NCBI RefSeq assembly: GCF_036812735.1
Contig: NZ_CP117523.1
Span: 3,658,001-3,722,000, forward strand
DNA: 64,000 bases
Source of the DNA: Terrisporobacter glycolicus ATCC 14880 = DSM 1288
Lineage (GTDB): Bacteria > Bacillota > Clostridia > Peptostreptococcales > Peptostreptococcaceae
Reading direction: 5' to 3'
Shown here in pieces: positions 19,776-28,650 of this stretch; the first letter of the stretch is position 1; every line of letters begins with the position of its first letter. Both the position numbers and the translations under genes were made by a program. The notes below the pieces were generated by a model that worked only from the letters and a program-made list of their open reading frames with translations, did not search any database and was not told where the DNA came from.

Positions 19776-20408
19776 TTATTTTAAACATAAAAATATATCT
19801 AAATATATTTTATCTAAATCACATAACTTATAGTTTTCTTTGGATGCTACTTTTGCTACTTCACTTTTATCTAAGGCTAACTTATCAAATACTTCTAGCT
19901 CTACTGATAAACTACTTTTAAGTCCAATTGAGCTATAATTTTTTTCGCCAATATCCAGATAAAACCCCATTATTGGTGCCATAAAACTTATTGTAATTAA
20001 AACTATGTTGACCAATTTTATCTAAATCAGATATAAGTTCTGCGTATTCTCCATCCTCTATGCATTCTACATGTTCTATATATTCATTTATATTTATATA
20101 TTTCTACTTATATCTTTTAATATATCCTTAATAATATCTTCCTTGCCTTCTATATTAATTTTATCATTTTCCGACTCTTTCATTTTTTCTTCTACTATGC
20201 ATTTTAGAAATACTTTTTCATTATTAAGTTCCTTTATTTTATAAATTGTAATATCTAGTTTTATAATAGTTTTATATACTTTAACTGTTAAATATTATTT
20301 TCATCATCTTGTCTCTCTAAATTAGAATTTCTTTTTAAAATAATCAATCCCTCACTTTCATAAAAATTAATAGTATCTTCTGACTAACTCCACATCCCTA
20401 ATTTCCAT
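19776..20408 (-). pseudogene. Decayed MerR-family transcriptional regulator
   Basis: A ribosome site (GGAGGG) and ATG at 20408 start MEIRDVELVRRYY and then hit a stop. In a second frame the sequence continues DTINFYESEGLIILKRNSN, the helix-turn-helix/wing signature of MerR proteins. After another stop a third frame gives TVKVYKTIIKLDITIYKIKEL and IVEEKMKESENDKINIEG, the MerR dimerisation helix. The later frames (to 19776) give a 79-residue open stretch with no good start. At least three frame breaks or stops are needed, so the gene is dead. The original effector domain cannot be identified. Confidence 0.75.
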
Positions 20409-20504
20409 ATTCTCCCTCCTTAAACGTTTTGTTGGATACATTTGTAAAAATATATTTTTTCTATTAAAATATCAGCTATTTTATAAACTTCAATTACATA
20501 AATA

Positions 20505-20562
20505 AAAATACCTCCAATTAATCAATATAGATTTCTCTATAAATCATAATTAGAGGTATTTG
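20505..20562 (-). terminator. Terminator after yebC
   Basis: AAATACCTC(t/c)AATTA and its complement form a long-loop stem; the minus-strand 3' side ends GGTATTTTTATTT. Confidence 0.6.
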
Positions 20563-20594
20563 TATTAACACTCTAAAAGTTTTTCATTAAAATA

Positions 20595-21311
20595 TTATGC
20601 TTGTTCCCAGTTATGGAATACATTTTGTACATCGTCATCATCTTCAAGTAAGTCTATTAATTTTTCCATAGATTTAACTTGACCTTCTTCTGATAATACA
20701 GTTGTAGTTTGAGGCACTAATTTTACATCAGCAGATACGAATTCATATCCTTTTTCTACTAGTGCATCTTTAACCATATTGAAGTCTTCTGGAGTTGTTA
20801 CAACTTCGAATCCGTCTTCTTCTGTTATTATATCATCTGCCCCAGCTTCTAAAGCATCATCCATAAGTTGATCTTCAGACACACCTTCAGCAGCTATTAA
20901 TATTTGTCCTTTTCTATCGAACATAAATCCAACACAACCAGTAGTTCCTAAGTTACCACCATTTTTATCAAAGTAGTATCTCATATTACCAGCAGTTCTG
21001 TTTTTATTATCTGTTAATGTTTCAACTATAACAGCTACTCCACCTGGTCCATATCCTTCGTAAGTGTTTTTGAAGTAGTCTTCACCTGCACCAGCTCCAG
21101 CACCTTTTGCTATAGCTCTACTTATATTATCATTTGGCATATTATCAGCTTTAGCTTTATCTATAGCTGTTTTTAAAGCTGCATTGTATTCTGGATCTCC
21201 TCCACCTTCTTTAGCTGCAACAGCTATAGCTCTTGCATGCTTAGTGAATATTGCTCCTCTTTTTGCATCTTGTTTACCTTTTCTATTGATAATGTTACCT
21301 ATACGACCCAT
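20595..21311 (-). CDS. yebC: YebC/PmpR-family protein
   Basis: A 238-residue protein of the YebC family, known as DNA-binding regulators in some bacteria and more recently linked to ribosome function at difficult peptide sequences. Signature blocks are [55 protein letters not shown] and [11 protein letters not shown]. The full length matches the family. It is monocistronic: nadE lies upstream on the same strand with a 126-base gap. Confidence 0.95.
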   Translation of the reverse strand: MGRIGNIINRKGKQDAKRGAIFTKHARAIAVAAKEGGGDPEYNAALKTAIDKAKADNMPNDNISRAIAKGAGAGAGEDYFKNTYEGYGPGGVAVIVETLTDNKNRTAGNMRYYFDKNGGNLGTTGCVGFMFDRKGQILIAAEGVSEDQLMDDALEAGADDIITEEDGFEVVTTPEDFNMVKDALVEKGYEFVSADVKLVPQTTTVLSEEGQVKSMEKLIDLLEDDDDVQNVFHNWEQA

Positions 21312-21437
21312 AGTTCCACTCCTTATTTCTTATGTGTTTGCCACATTAAAATTAAATCTTATTAACACCGTAAATTTTAACATAAAAAATCAAATTAGTA
21401 AATGTGTGTAATTATTATTGAGATTTTTATATTAAAT

Positions 21438-22193
21438 TTAATCAAATATTGGTGGCTTAGGAGCGACTTGTCTCTTATGCTCACTTATTCTATGAAGTCT
21501 ATCTATTATTTCTAGGTCCTTCTGAGGAACCTCATCCCTTTTTCCTTCAACTACCTTGTCTATCATATTATAAGTTGTCCCCATTTCATTTTCATCAGTT
21601 TGGCCTTCCCATAAACCTGCTGATGGAGCTTTGTTTATTACATCTTCGTGTATTCCAAGCTCTTTTGCCCATTCATAAACTTCAGCTTTTGTTAAGTTTG
21701 CAAGAGGTACTAAATCTACTCCACCATCTCCGTATTTAGTAAAGTAACCAGTATGAACCTCTGCTGCATTATCTGTTCCCACAACTAAATATCCTAAATC
21801 ATTTGCAACAGTGTATAATGTGCACATTCTAACTCTAGCTCTTAAGTTTGAATCTGCTGTTCTTTCTCCATCTGGATTAAATAAGTTTTTTTCTTTTAAT
21901 GCATTTAAGGCCACGTTTCTAATTGTCATTTGTGGTTCTGTTAAATCAATATCTATATAATCAATTCCACATCCGTTAATTACTTTAAGTGCATCTTCTC
22001 TATCTTTTGGATTGCTATTTATGCTCATTATAACACCTATAGAGTTATCCGGACATGCTCTTTTTATAAGGTTTGCAACCACTGCTGAATCTATTCCTCC
22101 TGAAACTCCAACTACTAATCCTTTGCAGTTAGCTTCCTTTACCTTTTCTCTTAGCCATTCAACAGTTTTTTTAATTTTTTCACTTCTGTTCAT
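21438..22193 (-). CDS. nadE: NAD+ synthetase (ammonia-dependent)
   Basis: A 251-residue N-type ATP pyrophosphatase that amidates nicotinic acid adenine dinucleotide to NAD+. The PP-loop is VVGVSGGIDSAVVANL near residue 30, with VVGTDNAAEVHTGYFTKYGDGG further on. There is no nitrilase (glutaminase) domain, so ammonia is the expected nitrogen donor. The start is ATG at 22193 behind AAAGGGG; a longer frame adds 16 residues without a ribosome site. Confidence 0.93.
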   Translation of the reverse strand: MNRSEKIKKTVEWLREKVKEANCKGLVVGVSGGIDSAVVANLIKRACPDNSIGVIMSINSNPKDREDALKVINGCGIDYIDIDLTEPQMTIRNVALNALKEKNLFNPDGERTADSNLRARVRMCTLYTVANDLGYLVVGTDNAAEVHTGYFTKYGDGGVDLVPLANLTKAEVYEWAKELGIHEDVINKAPSAGLWEGQTDENEMGTTYNMIDKVVEGKRDEVPQKDLEIIDRLHRISEHKRQVAPKPPIFD

Positions 22194-22352
22194 AATTTTG
22201 CCCCTTTCACTAAACATTTTTAAGTCTATTATAGCATACATCCTTATTATGTTTTGTATACATTATATTAAATAATCTTTTAACAGAATTTCATTATTTA
22301 TTAAATAAAATTCCTGTTTTGGTTAAAACTAATTCAAGGTAGGTGAATTTTT

Positions 22353-22721
22353 ATGAAAAAACAATCCACTCCTTTTAATATTAAAAATTCTGTAATAGGT
22401 TTATTTACTGGATTTATCAATGGTGTTTTTGGTTCTGGTGGTGGAACCTTATTAGTTCCCATACTAAATAATATTTTAAAGGTAGAAGAACATAAATCCC
22501 ACTCTACTGCTCTTGCAGTAATCATATTTTTATCTACAACTAGTTCAGTTATATACATATCAAAAGGTACCTTCGATATAAATTTAACTGTACAAGCAGC
22601 TATAGGTAGTATAATTGGTGGGATTATTGGTGCAAAACTTTTAAATAAATTAAATGGGAAATTTTTAAGAATTGGATTTGGAGTAGTAATGATAATTGCA
22701 GCATGTAGGATGGTGTTTTAA
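22353..22721 (+). CDS. TauE/SafE-family half-permease, first half
   Basis: A 122-residue membrane protein with about four helices and the glycine-rich TauE/SafE repeat FINGVFGSGGGTLLVPIL. Normal TauE/SafE permeases are about 250 residues with two such halves; here the two halves are separate genes. Substrates in the family are sulfite, sulfoacetate or other organic anions, so none can be named. It ends in TAATG, overlapping the second-half gene by one base, so the two are translationally coupled. Confidence 0.85.
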   Translation: MKKQSTPFNIKNSVIGLFTGFINGVFGSGGGTLLVPILNNILKVEEHKSHSTALAVIIFLSTTSSVIYISKGTFDINLTVQAAIGSIIGGIIGAKLLNKLNGKFLRIGFGVVMIIAACRMVF

Positions 22722-23086
22722 TGCTTGTTGGTATAATTGGATTTTTCGCTGGAATTATTGGTGGAATGGGAATGGGCGGTGGAACCATACTAATTCCTGC
22801 CTTGGTCTTATTTTCAAATATAGACCCTAAGTTAGCACAAAGTATAAACTTAATTTCTTCCATACCAATGACTATTGCAGCATTAATTATCCATATAAAA
22901 AATAAAAATGTAGAATATGAGTTAGTACTTCCCATAGCCATATTCGGTATGGCAGCTGCCATAGGTGGCTCTTTATTAGCCGAATATCTAAACTCAGAAA
23001 TACTACGAAAAGCATTTGGAGTATTTTTATTTTTCATAGGACTATATGAAATAAAAAAAGGTATTTATGATAACAATAATAAATAA
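22721..23086 (+). CDS. TauE/SafE-family half-permease, second half
   Basis: A 121-residue membrane protein with the matching repeat FFAGIIGGMGMGGGTILIPAL and about four helices. The halves are paralogous, as expected for the inverted-repeat topology of this family. The pair probably forms a heterodimer equal to one full transporter. A frameshift splitting one gene is less likely, because each half starts with its own ATG and the junction is a clean TAATG coupling signal. A hairpin terminator follows. Confidence 0.85.
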   Translation: MLVGIIGFFAGIIGGMGMGGGTILIPALVLFSNIDPKLAQSINLISSIPMTIAALIIHIKNKNVEYELVLPIAIFGMAAAIGGSLLAEYLNSEILRKAFGVFLFFIGLYEIKKGIYDNNNK

Positions 23087-23088
23087 AA

Positions 23089-23120
23089 AGGTACTATATC
23101 TTTTACAAGATTTAGTACCT
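23089..23120. terminator. Bidirectional terminator between permease and TPR genes
   Basis: AGGTACTA/TAGTACCT stem with T-rich flanks on both strands (AGAATTTTATTT on plus, TTTTTATTT on minus). Confidence 0.7.
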
Positions 23121-23126
23121 AGAATT

Positions 23127-24620
23127 TTATTTTAAGTTTTCTTCTAGTTGAGATACCATAGAAAAATCTTTTATTGCTTCATCATAATTTCCCATATTAC
23201 AATATGCATCTCCTCTATTTTGATATGCTTTTAAATCATCCGGGTCTATTTCAATGGATTTTGTAAAATCTGCTATAGCATTATCATATTGTCTCAGTTC
23301 GTAATATGCTAAACCTCTGTAGTAATAGGATATGGAACTTTGGAGCAAACTTAATGAAGAAGTGAAGTCATCTATAGCTTCTTCATATTCTTCCAGCTCT
23401 AAATTTATCATACCTCTTACATCATATATCCTAAACTCTTCAGAATTATACGTTAAGGCAGTAGTTAGATCTTTTTTCGCCCCTTCCAAGTCCCTTATTA
23501 ATGATTTCGAAGTACCTCTATTATAATAAATATTTTCATCTTTATAGTCTAATTCAATAGCTTTTGTAAAATCTTTTATCGCTTCTTCATGTCTATCTAA
23601 ATTATCTAAAGCAATGGCTCTTTTATAATAAGCCTTTGCATTATTATCATTTAAATATAACACTTCGTTAAGATCTTTTATAGCTTCTTTATAATTATCT
23701 ATTTTCAAATTCACTAAAGCTCTACCATAGTAGGCTTGCTCATATCCACTATTCATTTCTAAAGCCGTATTAAAATATTCTAGAGCTTCATAATACTCTT
23801 CTAATAAATAGTACGAAAAACCTGCATAATAATATACATCTGCAAAGTCTTGATTAATATCAATAGCTTTTTTATAGTCTTTTAGTGCTTCTTCATGTTT
23901 TTCTAAAAGTGAATAAGCAATTCCTCGATTATAATATAGTCTATCATCAAATTTTTCTAACTCTATGGCTTTTGTAAAATCTGATATAGCATCATCATAT
24001 CTAGTTATCCTGCTATAGTTTCTTCCTCTGTTATAATATGCACTAATATCATTTTTATCTAAGTGTAAAGCTTTTGTATAACAGTCTATGGCCTTTATAT
24101 ATTTTTTTAATTTAGAATAACAAACACCCATATTATAATGAACTACTTCATAATCTTCGTCAATCTCTATAGCCTTTTTATAATTTTGTAAGGCTTCATA
24201 ATAATAGCCTTGCCTAGATAAACAAACTCCTTTACATCTATATGCTTCCTTATACTTTTTATCGAGCTGAATAGTTTTATCAAAATCTTTTATTGCTTCT
24301 TCATACCTTTCAAACTCTATATACAAGTTTCCCCTAAAATAATATCCTACAGGTTCACCTTTATATGCTTCAATGATTTTATTGGCATAGTAGATTTTTT
24401 CATTAATCTCACTTTCTATATTTATATGATTTAAAATATCTTGAATAAGTAATTTTTTCTCTAAGTGACTTACTTTTGCATTTAATTCTTTTATCTTATT
24501 TTCTTTACTTTTCTCAGTAGAATGCTTATTACATCTTCTTCTATTAATTCTTGTGACTATCATTATGATAAAATACATTAATAAATTACATAAAATAATT
24601 AATACTATATTTTTTAACAT
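23127..24620 (-). CDS. Membrane-anchored TPR-repeat protein
   Basis: A 497-residue protein. An N-terminal hydrophobic helix (about 3-22, IVLIILCNLLMYFIIMIV) is followed by a basic stretch, a short coiled coil (about 45-60) and then about twelve tetratricopeptide repeats from residue 85 to the end (for example YYNRGIAYSLLEKHEEALKD). With the basic residues after the helix, the repeats are probably cytoplasmic. TPR proteins act as protein-protein scaffolds; no partner is implied by the neighbours, which are an unlinked permease and a YigZ protein. Confidence 0.85.
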   Translation of the reverse strand: MLKNIVLIILCNLLMYFIIMIVTRINRRRCNKHSTEKSKENKIKELNAKVSHLEKKLLIQDILNHINIESEINEKIYYANKIIEAYKGEPVGYYFRGNLYIEFERYEEAIKDFDKTIQLDKKYKEAYRCKGVCLSRQGYYYEALQNYKKAIEIDEDYEVVHYNMGVCYSKLKKYIKAIDCYTKALHLDKNDISAYYNRGRNYSRITRYDDAISDFTKAIELEKFDDRLYYNRGIAYSLLEKHEEALKDYKKAIDINQDFADVYYYAGFSYYLLEEYYEALEYFNTALEMNSGYEQAYYGRALVNLKIDNYKEAIKDLNEVLYLNDNNAKAYYKRAIALDNLDRHEEAIKDFTKAIELDYKDENIYYNRGTSKSLIRDLEGAKKDLTTALTYNSEEFRIYDVRGMINLELEEYEEAIDDFTSSLSLLQSSISYYYRGLAYYELRQYDNAIADFTKSIEIDPDDLKAYQNRGDAYCNMGNYDEAIKDFSMVSQLEENLK

Positions 24621-24683
24621 AGCTACCCCCAGTAATGTATTTTTTCATTTTAAATTAGCTTATTTCCTTTTTTATAAACTAAT

Positions 24684-25328
24684 TTATAATATTAATTCAC
24701 CATCCTTTTCTGATAAATAGTATTCATCTCCTAAACTTACGTCTGCTGTTGCGCTTGTTATATCAATCATTCTCTCCCTTAATGATTCTACATCTTCAAC
24801 TTTTGAATATACTATTATTTCCACATCTTCTGAATATATAGTATCCTTAACTGTAAAGCCAAGATTCATTATTTCATTTTGTATTTTACCAAGTTGTGTG
24901 TATTCAATTTTAATCTTTACTTCAGTATATTTAACTTTTTCAATTACAATTCCTGCTTCTATACCTATTTTTGCACCTTTAGTATAAGCACGAACTAATC
25001 CCCCTGCACCTAATTTTATACCCCCAAAATATCTTGTTACAACAACTACCACATCTCTCAAATCTTCCTTTTTTATTACTTCTAGAGTAGGGATACCAGC
25101 TGTTCCTTGAGGTTCGCCGTCATCACTATATCTTTGTATGTTCATATTTTCCCCAACAGTATAAGCCCATACGTTATGAGTTGCATCCTTGTGTTTTTTC
25201 TTTATTTCATTAACAAACTCTATAGCTTCCTCTTCTGTATTTATGGGTTTTGCATATCCTATAAATGTTGATTTTTCAACTATATATTCATCTGATCCAA
25301 ACTTATGTAATGTTTTATAACTACTCAT
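24684..25328 (-). CDS. YigZ/IMPACT-family protein
   Basis: A 214-residue two-domain protein. The N-terminal UPF0029/IMPACT domain has KKHKDATHNVWAYTVG and the SDDGEPQGTAG motif, then TRYFGGIKLGAGGLVRAY. The C-terminal DUF1949 domain has an alpha-beta EF-G-like fold. Bacterial members are conserved but not biochemically settled. The start is ATG at 25328, spaced from AGGAGGA; an in-frame TTG just upstream is too close to it. Confidence 0.9.
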   Translation of the reverse strand: MSSYKTLHKFGSDEYIVEKSTFIGYAKPINTEEEAIEFVNEIKKKHKDATHNVWAYTVGENMNIQRYSDDGEPQGTAGIPTLEVIKKEDLRDVVVVVTRYFGGIKLGAGGLVRAYTKGAKIGIEAGIVIEKVKYTEVKIKIEYTQLGKIQNEIMNLGFTVKDTIYSEDVEIIVYSKVEDVESLRERMIDITSATADVSLGDEYYLSEKDGELIL

Positions 25329-25350
25329 CAATTCCTCCTGTATTATAAAA

Positions 25351-25373
25351 AAGAAAGGGATTTACCCTTTCTT
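25351..25373 (-). terminator. Terminator after the Nudix gene
   Basis: AAGAAAGGG/CCCTTTCTT hairpin with TTTTTTA following on the minus strand, between the Nudix gene and yigZ. Confidence 0.8.
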
Positions 25374-25401
25374 GAATTTGCTTATTTAATTATATTATAT
25401 T

Positions 25402-25833
25402 TTACTTTGCAATTTCTGTATTACTTTTCTTTTCTTCTTTGTATTTTTTATATGAAACATCAACTAACGCTTTTTCTTTGTTATGAGATAACATATCCAT
25501 GGCATCTTTGATTTTGAAGAAACCACCATCTAAAAAATCTTCTCTTATTATGTATTCTGGGTTTTCAGCTTCCATTACATACCAAACTATGGCATTACAA
25601 ACTTGTTGTTTTCTACTTCTTGAGTAAAATTCATACATAGTATCTCCTGCTACTACTAATGGACAAGCATCTACTCCTGTCTCGTTCTTTACTCTACTTA
25701 CAGCACTATCTGCTGCCAACTGACCTTCAATAACTTTTCCTTTTGGCAATGTCCATTCATGTCTATCATTTTTTAATAAAAGTACTTTATTTGCGTAAAA
25801 AACAACTCCACCTGCACAACGTCTTACTATCAT
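25402..25833 (-). CDS. Nudix-fold protein with a degenerate Nudix box
   Basis: A 143-residue Nudix-fold protein by the opening MIVRRCAGGVVFYANKVLLL and by EWTLPKGKVIEG at the start of the box. The consensus G-x5-E-x7-R-E-U-x-E-E-x-G-U reads here G-x5-Q-x7-S-R-V-K-N-E-T-G-V, so three of the four acidic metal ligands are missing. Hydrolysis of a nucleoside diphosphate-type substrate is therefore doubtful, and a binding role is more likely. The start is set by AGGAGGGG seven bases before ATG at 25833. It lies downstream of hflX and the HEAT-repeat gene. Confidence 0.8.
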   Translation of the reverse strand: MIVRRCAGGVVFYANKVLLLKNDRHEWTLPKGKVIEGQLAADSAVSRVKNETGVDACPLVVAGDTMYEFYSRSRKQQVCNAIVWYVMEAENPEYIIREDFLDGGFFKIKDAMDMLSHNKEKALVDVSYKKYKEEKKSNTEIAK

Positions 25834-25943
25834 TTTAAAACCCCTCCTATTAACCTTTGAATTATTTTTCATTACATTTTGTTAAATTGCGGAGATAAAT
25901 CTCTGATAACAATTAATTATTAAGTTGTCTGTTGCTGATACTG

Positions 25944-26615
25944 CTAAAAACTTTCTTCCTCAAGAGCTTTAATTGCTTCTTCATAAGCTCTTAATACATA
26001 TTCTTTTTCATAATTACTTTTCAATAATAGTTTTCTTAAAATTTGTAAACTATTATTGTTGCCAACTACAGATAAAGCTTTTGCACAATACTGTCTAGTC
26101 TGTGGATTAGAATCGTATAATCCCTTTTCTAAGCATGATCTACTTTTAGGCGACTGGATTTTTCTAATAGCTGAGTATGTAATTCTTCTAACATCTGAAT
26201 GTCTATGCATTGTTAGAGAGTGTAATAAATCTAAATATTTTTCCTCTTTTAATTCCCCAGTAGTCCATATTAAAATTATTAGATCTTCAGCATTTTTTTC
26301 TAGCCTGATCCTTTTATAAAGCTCTCTTTTGAACTTTAATATCCTGTCTTCATCTAAACCTAATTCGTCAATAAAATCAAGTCTCTCAGATTTTTCTAGC
26401 TCCAAATACTTATCTAATATGTCTTTAGAGCTTTCAATTTTATTCTTAGACATTGACTTTATCTCTAGTTTTGCCTTAATTAGTTGATCCTTTACTTCAA
26501 TTGTAGATATGTTTCTAATTTTACTTATTTGTGGTACTGTCTTGGACTCCTTATAAAGAAGATAGGTAATGAAGTGATCTTCAAGTTGGTCAAAATTACT
26601 CCAATTTATATCCAT
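25944..26615 (-). CDS. HEAT-repeat protein of unknown function
   Basis: A 223-residue helical protein. The N-terminal 60 residues resemble a small helix-turn-helix (TVPQISKIRNISTIEVKDQLIKAK), and the C-terminal half carries HEAT-like repeats (HRHSDVRRITYSAIRKI, DSNPQTRQYCAKALSVVG). It may be a scaffold or a DNA-binding adaptor; I do not know the function. The gene follows hflX by 14 bases. ATG at 26615 is preferred over TTG at 26627; neither has a strong ribosome site, so translation is probably coupled to hflX. Confidence 0.75.
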   Translation of the reverse strand: MDINWSNFDQLEDHFITYLLYKESKTVPQISKIRNISTIEVKDQLIKAKLEIKSMSKNKIESSKDILDKYLELEKSERLDFIDELGLDEDRILKFKRELYKRIRLEKNAEDLIILIWTTGELKEEKYLDLLHSLTMHRHSDVRRITYSAIRKIQSPKSRSCLEKGLYDSNPQTRQYCAKALSVVGNNNSLQILRKLLLKSNYEKEYVLRAYEEAIKALEEESF

Positions 26616-26629
26616 TTTATTACCCAAAA

Positions 26630-27907
26630 TTATTTTATATAGTCCTTATATATATTATAATCTTCTTCATCTAAATTTACATCAACAGAAATACCATTTT
26701 CTTCATAATTAAAATCATTAACATTGTATTTGTCTTTTAATTTGCTAAATATATCTCCTCTTTCATAAGGAAGTAAAAGGCTTACTTCATGAGTATCTTC
26801 CATTAAGGCTTCTTCAATTAGTTTTAATAACTTATCCATATTTATTCCTTTTTTTGCAGAAATATATACTTTATCTTTTTGATTTTTTGGATAAATATCA
26901 AGTTCTAGCTTATCAACTTTGTTATATACTATAATTGTTTTCTTCTCGCCAACTTCTAAATCTTTTAAAACAGATTCTGTTGTTTGCTTTTGAAGTTCAT
27001 AACTACTATTAGTTGCATCGATAACATGAAGTATTAAATCTGCATATTGAACCTCTTCAAGCGTAGCTTTGAAAGCATTTACCAAGTCATGTGGAAGTTT
27101 GCTTACAAATCCAACTGTATCTACAACTAAAAAATCTCTTTTATTAGGTAAAGTTGCTTTTCTTAAAGTTACATCTAGTGTAGCAAACAGCATATTTTTT
27201 ACAAATACTTCTTTTTCCTCTTCATAATCTTTGTGTGTTTTTATTAATTCGTTTAATAAAGTTGATTTTCCTGCATTTGTATATCCAACTAATGCAACTA
27301 TTGGCATATTTGATTTCATTCTTTGAACTCTTTGAGTTTCTCTGTTTTTTGATACTTCTTTTAATTCTCTTCTTATATCTGCTATTTTATTTAGTATAAT
27401 CCTTTTGTCTATTTCTAATTTTTGTTCTCCTGGTCCTCTTGTTCCAATCCCTGCACCAGTTCTACTCATTTCTCCACCCATACCATACAGTCTTGGCATT
27501 CTATATCTAAGCTGGGCAAGTTCAACTTGTAGCTTCCCTTCTTTACTTAGGGCTCTTTGAGCAAATATATCTAATATAAGTGTAGTCCTATCTATAACTT
27601 TTCTGCCTATAGCTTCTTCTAAGTTTCTTATATGAGCTCCCGATAATTCGTCGTTGAAAATTACCATAGTAGCATCCGTAGCTTCACAGTATGCTCTAAG
27701 TTCTTCTACCTTACCTTTTCCAACATAGTACGCTGCATCAATAGATGGTCTATTTTGAATTAAGCTTCCAACAACCTCTGCTCCAGCAGCCTTAGTTAAT
27801 TCTTTTAACTCTTCCATTGATTCGTTTATATCTATGTCATCTATTCTTTTCACATTTGTTGTTATATTAAGTCCTATAAGTAAGGCTCTTTCTTGTTGTT
27901 TTTCCAT
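26630..27907 (-). CDS. hflX: GTPase HflX
   Basis: A 425-residue ribosome-associated GTPase implicated in splitting or rescuing stalled ribosomes. It has the N-terminal HflX domain and the glycine-rich linker GGEMSRTGAGIGTRGPGE (about residues 140-157). The G domain shows G1 GYTNAGKS, G3 DTVGF with the hydrophobic VSKLP extension, and G4 NKVD. Its length matches the Firmicutes form. It is divergent from the cysteine-rich gene at 28061. Confidence 0.95.
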   Translation of the reverse strand: MEKQQERALLIGLNITTNVKRIDDIDINESMEELKELTKAAGAEVVGSLIQNRPSIDAAYYVGKGKVEELRAYCEATDATMVIFNDELSGAHIRNLEEAIGRKVIDRTTLILDIFAQRALSKEGKLQVELAQLRYRMPRLYGMGGEMSRTGAGIGTRGPGEQKLEIDKRIILNKIADIRRELKEVSKNRETQRVQRMKSNMPIVALVGYTNAGKSTLLNELIKTHKDYEEEKEVFVKNMLFATLDVTLRKATLPNKRDFLVVDTVGFVSKLPHDLVNAFKATLEEVQYADLILHVIDATNSSYELQKQTTESVLKDLEVGEKKTIIVYNKVDKLELDIYPKNQKDKVYISAKKGINMDKLLKLIEEALMEDTHEVSLLLPYERGDIFSKLKDKYNVNDFNYEENGISVDVNLDEEDYNIYKDYIK

Positions 27908-28060
27908 TTTTACACCTCTTTATCTTAATGTATGTATATGTTTAAAATCATTTTCTTTGCTATATTTTTTGTAATTAAATAAATAATAATTTTTTATAAT
28001 TATACCATTAAAGTTAATATTTAGTATAATTAAATTATTAATAATAGGAGGTTTTATCTT

Positions 28061-28324
28061 ATGAGTGAAAATTATAAATTCTTTAATCATAAAGAATGTG
28101 AATACTTTCCTTGTCATAAAACAAATGACCCTGACAATTTTAATTGTCTATTTTGTTATTGTCCCCTTTATGCTCTAAAAGATAAGTGTGGAGGCAATTT
28201 CAGATACACTGATAGCGGTATTAAAGATTGTTCTAAATGTACTCTTCCTCATAGAAGAGATAATTATGATTATATTATTGGAAAATTTCAAGATATTATT
28301 AATATAACTAGAAAAGATGATTAA
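28061..28324 (+). CDS. Cysteine-rich small domain protein
   Basis: An 87-residue protein with a compact metal-binding layout: CEYFPC, then CLFCYCPLY, KDKCGG and CSKCTLPH, eight cysteines in all. This matches the cysteine-rich small domain family (PF04071) found in anaerobes, sometimes beside corrinoid genes; nothing here supports that link. The function is unknown. The ribosome site AGGAGG precedes the ATG, and a TATAAT-like -10 (TTTAGTATAAT) lies in the hflX-divergent gap. Confidence 0.85.
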   Translation: MSENYKFFNHKECEYFPCHKTNDPDNFNCLFCYCPLYALKDKCGGNFRYTDSGIKDCSKCTLPHRRDNYDYIIGKFQDIINITRKDD

Positions 28325-28325
28325 C

Positions 28326-28356
28326 AAAAAAGGAGATATCACTATCTCCTTTTTTG
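28326..28356. terminator. Bidirectional terminator after the cysteine-rich gene
   Basis: AAAAAAGGAGATA/TATCTCCTTTTTT symmetrical hairpin immediately after the stop codon. Confidence 0.85.
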
Positions 28357-28368
28357 TTTTTAAATAAT

Positions 28369-28560
28369 TTACTTATTTTTTGATTTTTTTATTGCATTAA
28401 ATATATTGTTATAAAATTGATTGTTATATTTAGACGATATATGTAGTCCATCTCCGTTATGATTTATTAAATAGCCACTATTGTCCACAAATTCTGATGT
28501 TGCATCTATGAATTTAGTATTTGAAACTGTTTTACAGTGAGATTTTATAACGCTATTTTA
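28369..28560 (-). pseudogene. Remnant, possibly the C-terminus of an SGNH-type hydrolase
   Basis: A minus-strand open stretch with no start gives FIDATSEFVDNSGY and NHNGDGLHISSKYNNQFYNN, then a basic tail and stop. The DGLHIS block resembles the catalytic D-x-x-H end of SGNH/GDSL esterases. Upstream frames contain stops, and only about 60 residues remain. It is probably a decaying gene fragment; the family call is by eye on one motif. Confidence 0.4.
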
Positions 28561-28619
28561 GCTAATAAACCATGCGTACCAATAAAATCCATCATTAAAA
28601 TATATTAATTTATATAATA

Positions 28620-28650
28620 AAAACGAACTCAATATGATATGAGCTCGCTT
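28620..28650 (-). terminator. Terminator after the DUF1461 gene
   Basis: AGCGAGCTCA/TGAGTTCGTTT hairpin (with G-U pairs) followed by TTTTATT on the minus strand. Confidence 0.65.

Noticed and set aside
22334-23037. Two minus-strand frames opposite the TauE/SafE genes
   Set aside because: Both lie antisense to well-supported membrane protein genes and have no ribosome sites.
23127-24620. Direct DNA repeats in the TPR gene as a mobile or CRISPR-like array
   Set aside because: The periodicity is the 34-residue TPR unit in protein sequence; the DNA copies are diverged and lie inside one open frame.
25944-26627. TTG at 26627 as start of the HEAT-repeat gene
   Set aside because: Neither start has a strong ribosome site, but the ATG at 26615 is the more usual codon and lies in the same frame.
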